From: Rhodopseudomonas sp. P2A-2r
GTDB lineage: Bacteria > Pseudomonadota > Alphaproteobacteria > Rhizobiales > Xanthobacteraceae
Assembly: GCF_026015985.1 (NCBI RefSeq)
Contig: NZ_CP110389.1
Coordinates: 2,574,001-2,638,000 of the forward strand
Direction: 5' to 3'
DNA: 64,000 bases
Under the pieces are notes generated by a model. It did not search any database. It was not told the origin of the DNA and saw only the letters and a program-made list of their open reading frames with translations. Shown piece by piece: positions 63,199-64,000 of this stretch (its first letter is position 1; every line of letters begins with the position of its first letter). A program made the position numbers and the translations under genes.

Positions 63199-63963
63199 TT
63201 AGGCCGGAACGTCGGCGAGCTTTTCGATCGCTGATTTGCGCATGTCGGTCTGCTGCTGCAGCATCGCCGAGATCTGGGTGTAGGCCCGGGTGACCTCGAT
63301 CATCCGGCTCATTTCGAGCACCGAATTGACGTTCGATTTCTCGATGTAACCCTGATTGACCCTGGCGGTGATGGAGGGCTGCGGCGTGGCGCCTTCGCCT
63401 GCCGAGTAAAGGTTGGAGCCTTCCTTCAGCAGACGCTGGGCCTGGGCGAAGCTCACGAGGCGCAATTTGCCGCGAATCGAGTCCGTCTTGTTGGAGCCTT
63501 CGATGACGCTGACATTGCCGTCCTTGGCGATGTTGATGTCCTTGTCGCCGGGCTGGAACACGATCGGACCCGACGTGCCGAGCACCGGATAGCCGGAGGC
63601 GGTGACCAGCTGGCCCTGGGTGTTGATCTGCAGCCCGCCATCACGCGTGTAGCGCTCGCCGGCGGGCGTCTGCACCGCCAAAAATGCGTTGCCGTCGATG
63701 GCGAGGTCGAGCGGGTTCTTGGTCTGCTCGGTGGGGCCTGCCGACAGGTCGCGCACCGTGGCGCGGTCCTGAACGAAGCTGACATTGCGGTCGCGGCCGA
63801 CGAAGTTGTCTTCATGGGCGCCCGACGCCAGGAATTCCTGGAACATCGACCGGTCGGCCTTGTAGCCGTTGGTATTGATGTTCGCGACGTTGTTGGCCAC
63901 GACGTCGAGCTGTCGCTCCAGCGTCATCTGCCGCGAAAGTCCGATGAGACTGACGTTCTCCAT
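63199..63963 (-). CDS. flgF: Flagellar proximal rod protein FlgF
   Basis: The 254-residue protein has the rod-family N terminus (RQMTLERQLDVVANNVANINTNGYKADRSMF), NPLDLAIDGNAFLAVQTPAGERYTRDGGLQIN and the C-terminal helix (VLEMSRMIEVTRAYTQISAM). A GGGGAGA ribosome binding site lies upstream of the ATG at 63963. It is the first gene of this operon in the window; the promoter may lie beyond base 64000. Confidence 0.93.
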   Translation of the reverse strand: MENVSLIGLSRQMTLERQLDVVANNVANINTNGYKADRSMFQEFLASGAHEDNFVGRDRNVSFVQDRATVRDLSAGPTEQTKNPLDLAIDGNAFLAVQTPAGERYTRDGGLQINTQGQLVTASGYPVLGTSGPIVFQPGDKDINIAKDGNVSVIEGSNKTDSIRGKLRLVSFAQAQRLLKEGSNLYSAGEGATPQPSITARVNQGYIEKSNVNSVLEMSRMIEVTRAYTQISAMLQQQTDMRKSAIEKLADVPA

Positions 63964-64000
63964 CGGTGGTCTCCCCTGTTCCCGCGGTTCGCCCTCCCAG

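Overview
The window is high-GC alphaproteobacterial chromosome. Its gene families (FliX, FlbT, FlaF, very long flagellins, a growth-pole-ring-like protein, a TrxR-like ferredoxin-NADP reductase), CtrA-type TTAA-N7-TTAA boxes and palindromic dispersed repeats point to Nitrobacteraceae (Bradyrhizobium/Rhodopseudomonas). This assignment comes from sequence reading only. No tRNA, rRNA, CRISPR array or transposase was recognised.

Region 1 (1-16754) is transport and catabolism. It holds the end of an MFS gene, an enolase-superfamily epimerase, an Mla/MCE lipid transport operon and a frameshifted aldose-1-epimerase-like gene. Next is a compact locus that reads as a D-apionate pathway: GntR/FCD regulator, ApnO-like dehydrogenase, MFS permease, RuBisCO-like protein and DUF1537 kinase. 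After a 0.9-kb non-coding stretch with a large palindrome comes a LivHMGF-type ABC importer whose binding-protein gene is frameshifted.

Region 2 (16867-20925) is a MarR regulator divergent from a two-component flavin monooxygenase (HpaC/HpaB type), a cupin and a DUF2848 protein. Together with the importer this looks like an uptake and oxidation module for an unidentified aromatic compound.

Region 3 (21027-39284) is housekeeping and envelope. A giant coiled-coil membrane protein with 22- and 44-residue repeats (likely polar growth ring protein, frameshifted here) is divergent from an Hpt protein, with CtrA-like boxes between them. Then come a [2Fe-2S] ferredoxin, a thioesterase, an FNR, a DUF2147 protein, an SGNH hydrolase, a YbhN-like flippase-fold protein, a DUF892 protein, UspA, SixA, an amine-oxidase-like flavoprotein and an exported MsrB.

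Region 4 (39315-64000) is flagellar. A sigma-54 promoter precedes flgE-flgK-flgL. Three large flagellins follow in tandem, then flbT, flaF, an unknown gene, flaG-like, flgN-like, flgJ and flgI. A shared control region (sigma-54 site toward flgI, CtrA-like site toward fliX) leads to fliX and dksA. Two unrelated genes separate these from flgH, flgA, flgG and flgF on the minus strand. The layout fits CtrA, then FliX/FlbD with sigma-54, then structural genes and flagellin, as known from Caulobacter.

Four genes are broken by 1-2 base indels (about 4686, 15966, 25406, 56730). Two of them are a core flagellar gene and a probable polar growth gene, so sequence errors must be excluded before calling any of them decayed.
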